Part shown: positions 61,459 to 64,000 of the stretch, piece after piece
Layout: each line of letters begins with the position of its first letter
Position numbering within the stretch: position 1 is the stretch's first letter
Origin: Lepiota brunneoincarnata
Taxonomy: Eukaryota > Basidiomycota > Agaricomycetes > Agaricales > Agaricaceae
Direction of reading: 5' to 3'
Length of the DNA: 64,000 nt
Assembly: GCA_023014365.1 (NCBI GenBank)
Contig: JAEBUN010000005.1
Location: 930,001-994,000, forward strand
Notes under the pieces: model-generated
Told to the model about the DNA's origin: nothing
Databases searched by the model: none
The model's input: only the letters and a program-made list of their open reading frames with translations
Made by a program: the position numbers and the translations under genes

Positions 61459-63896
61459 TCACTGTCTCCAGTGGCTCTGTATAGCCCATGACTCGGCGCT
61501 GACGAGGATCCGGCAAGCCCTACACTCCAACTGTGCCCCTCTCGCGGTTGAAGCCGCCATGCTCTTCTCCTCTTTTGTATATATGGCAGCGAGATCCTCC
61601 GGGTTAGAAACAAGACGCCATTTCTCTTCTGGTTGCTTCTTTTTCTTGTTCTTGCGCGGTGACGCGCTGTCGTTACCATCCTCGCCGTGTTTCTCGAGCT
61701 CGTGTTGGATCTGTTCTCAAGCCGTTGAGGAAACGTCGGGCAGAGGCAGAGGAGGCAAAGTAAACCCACTGCCATACGCCATTTCATCACCAAACTCCCT
61801 CGTTTAGGTTCAAAGCATCGTACACATTCCAATCGGCAATCGTTCTCGTCCATCCGAGAGGCAGTCGTTACATTCGGGTCTTCTCCACACTCCTTCACAA
61901 TTGTTTGCGCAATGTCTGATGCCTCCTGATCGAATGCCAGGTCGTAACGATCGCACATCCAAGGGCGTTTAAAAATCGCCACAGAAAACGTGATTAGCTC
62001 CGCTGGATCTGTCTCGCGTCTGTTGCTAGTCGTGTTGGATCGTTGCTGGCACCCGTGGGCTAGGATACGAGGATAAGATATTGGTTCAACACATGACGGA
62101 CATTGGAAGAAGACAGTGGCGAGCTCAAGCGGGTTGGTGCTAATCGCAGGATCTGCCTTGCCCTTTCCTTTCGCATCAGTCTTGATGAAGCTCTTAGGAA
62201 GTAAAGAGATGAGGAACTCGTTCCGCGACTCATTCCAGTACTCGGTGAAGCGCTCCATTTCTTTTGCAAACTCGTTCTCGTCCGTCATGAGTGTAGGCTC
62301 CGTGTCTGAATCGCCTAAGACAAAAGACTTGAATGGCTCAGTGAGCGCCAGGTCCAAGTATTTCGGCATCAAAGCGGGGTCAGCTTGCTGTTTGGTCCAG
62401 GACCACACTTTCATAGACAGATTCTGGGACAGACGCTCGATCCGCTTCTGTTTCTCCCGTCCCATGCGGAGTTCTTTGACCGCCTCAAGATGCTCGATGA
62501 TTTCAGGACAGAGGGTTTCCCATGCTGTCGAACGGATCGGTCACTTGTTCTTCTGATTCCTAAGCTTGATCGCACCTTTGTCAGTGAGAAGTTTGGCTAT
62601 CCTCACACCTGGGAGAGTCCAAAGTTGATTCGTGTTGAGATAACTGAGCTCTTCTTTCCAGCCTGCGTTACGGGTTACTAGCGTGCTTTCAAATAAGTTC
62701 AATGTTGGCATACCGAGCCCGTTAAGCCTCTCAACAATCCTGAGGACACAATATATATAAATAGGGGAACCTCGATCCATGGTCGATATTGGACGTACGC
62801 ATTTCGCCTCTTAGTCCGGATCGACTCTAATTGGTTCTTTCGTCCCCGTTTCCGGTCTCTTTGCCACTGCATAAAATTCCACTCATCCTACGAGTACGTC
62901 AATGGTGATCTTCAGCGTAGAAAGGTCTGCTCACTTTCCGCCTAGTCATCATCCACTCGCCTCTTTGTTTGGTGTATTCTCTCCATTCCTCGGAATCCAT
63001 TGCTAGTCCATCCAGATGACTCTTAACCTCGTTATAGTCGCTTGATAAAGCATATGTCTGATATTCTATAAAAAAACGATCAGTGTGAGAAGACTGTTGA
63101 GGAGCCTAGAGACTCACTGCCATGAACAAATGTCCTGATCATGGGCACGACCGCCCATAATCGATATGACACTGAAGACGTTAGAACAGTGAAGCTGTAC
63201 TGCGTCAGTCAATCCATCGTGCACAGGCATGCAGGTGACGCACTGATCGGTCTCAAGGCAGCTTGCACACACTCTCAACCTATGATACCAAGCGACATGC
63301 GAACCATGAGGGGAACTGCACATCTACGAAGACATACACGGAAGTTGAGCATCGAAAGTTGTGGGGAGAGGGGGTGGGCCGAGCTAACCATGCATCGCTT
63401 GTCAAACAGCAGTCTTGTGTACTGTGCGAAGTTGAGATCCGGGGGACAAGGGGGAGGGGCATTTTCAGACAAATACATAGCCTTAAATGCCTGCAGAACC
63501 GTTAATCACATAGAAAGGCTTATATTTGCAAACAAATGGGCGACGTACATCCTCCCAAAGATATCTCGCTGATTTACTCATTATGATGGAATGCAAGGCT
63601 TTACTTGCCCAAGAGAGGTGTAGAAGGTCAACAGGCTCCAATGCGCTGAAGATTTCGTAGAGAACATCCATCGGCATCTCGATCACGAGCTTGAGATGAC
63701 CCCTTCTTCCCCTCACTCGCCCGTCTGGCCTTGCCACAGCTGTAGGCTCTGGATGGTTCTGCTGCTCATGAGTCAACTTGCGTCGTTTCTCAGGGGCAGC
63801 TTTCGCAGTTCTAGAAGGTGACGGTTGTGCTTGGAATGGCATGCTTGCTAGTCTGAGCGGCATTTGTCGTGCTAGACATAGCCTGGTGCCCTTCAC
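61459..63896 (-). CDS. F-box protein with Cys-rich region
   Basis: F-box at the N-terminus: LKLVIEMPMDVLYEIFSAL, PVDLLHLSWASKALHSIIMS, YLWEDV (about 63690-63550), preceded by a basic KAAPEKRRKL possible nuclear signal. Possible starts 63896, 63863 or 63842. Cys-rich segment in the 63100-63500 part (RVCASCLETDQC). Long helical region from MGREKQKRIERL at 62465, then ECVRCFEPKR and, in another frame, EMAYGSGFTLPPLPLPDV, EQIQHELEKHGEDGND, ending CRACRILVSAESWAIQSHWRQ at 61459. A frame shift is needed near 61805, and an in-frame TGA (GCT TGA GAA) lies at about 61725. Likely an SCF substrate receptor; the substrate is unknown. Confidence 0.65.
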
Positions 63897-64000
63897 GCAG
63901 CCTTGTAGAAGAACGCCTGCTCCTTGTATCCATCACTAAAGCTGAGAGGGATACTGGGAGCAAGATATAGGATTCACGGGGGAAGGTGGAGAAAAGGATG

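Overview
The window is nuclear DNA from a filamentous basidiomycete. The evidence is dense genes with many 45-65 nt GT-AG introns, single-copy eukaryotic housekeeping genes, and families typical of Agaricomycetes: NACHT NTPases, F-box/LRR proteins, a secreted haem peroxidase, HNH_2 proteins and Zn2Cys6 regulators. The F-box and NACHT motifs resemble those I know from Rhizoctonia/Ceratobasidium. That is an impression from memory, not a search result.

Layout. 1-4535: three minus-strand genes (multi-pass membrane protein running off the left edge, mitoribosomal mS38, and a PB1-like plus retropepsin-like protein). 4566-7958: accessory genes (broken F-box/LRR gene, HNH-nuclease protein). 8520-12494: core block with UBC9, SNU13, gamma-glutamylcyclotransferase and proteasome beta5 (PRE2). 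12606-18486: amino-acid permease and a paxillin-like LIM protein. 19416-21322: tandem EthD-like pair. 21741-23480: decayed NACHT gene. 23725-35621, minus strand: Sac2/INPP5F-type phosphoinositide phosphatase, Zn2Cys6 regulator, DHHC palmitoyltransferase (ERF2-like). 36741-42084, plus strand: phosphopantetheine adenylyltransferase, secreted peroxidase, phosducin-like protein. 42648-49529: glutamine synthetase-like enzyme, DUF3074/START-like protein, bL27m, SKP1, mRNA guanylyltransferase. 51087-51849: conserved orphan, next to a gene-poor 3 kb. 54890-63896: guanine deaminase, polytopic membrane protein, ATG15 lipase, F-box protein.

The genes do not form a pathway. Functional links are generic: SKP1 would partner both F-box proteins, and UBC9 and PRE2 belong to SUMO and proteasome turnover. 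Several neighbours are divergent with 73-182 bp between start codons (SNU13/GGCT, bL27m/SKP1, membrane protein/ATG15). I found no tRNA, rRNA, CRISPR array or intact transposon by eye.

The most important observation concerns the sequence itself. At least fifteen conserved genes carry one-base frame breaks, and most are repaired by removing one base, often in a short homopolymer. Highly conserved proteins are affected (SNU13, SKP1, glutamine synthetase, guanylyltransferase). This looks like residual insertion errors in a long-read assembly rather than mass pseudogenisation, so any single 'pseudogene' here should be read with caution. The most interesting biology is the PB1-like/retropepsin-like protein at 3130-4535.
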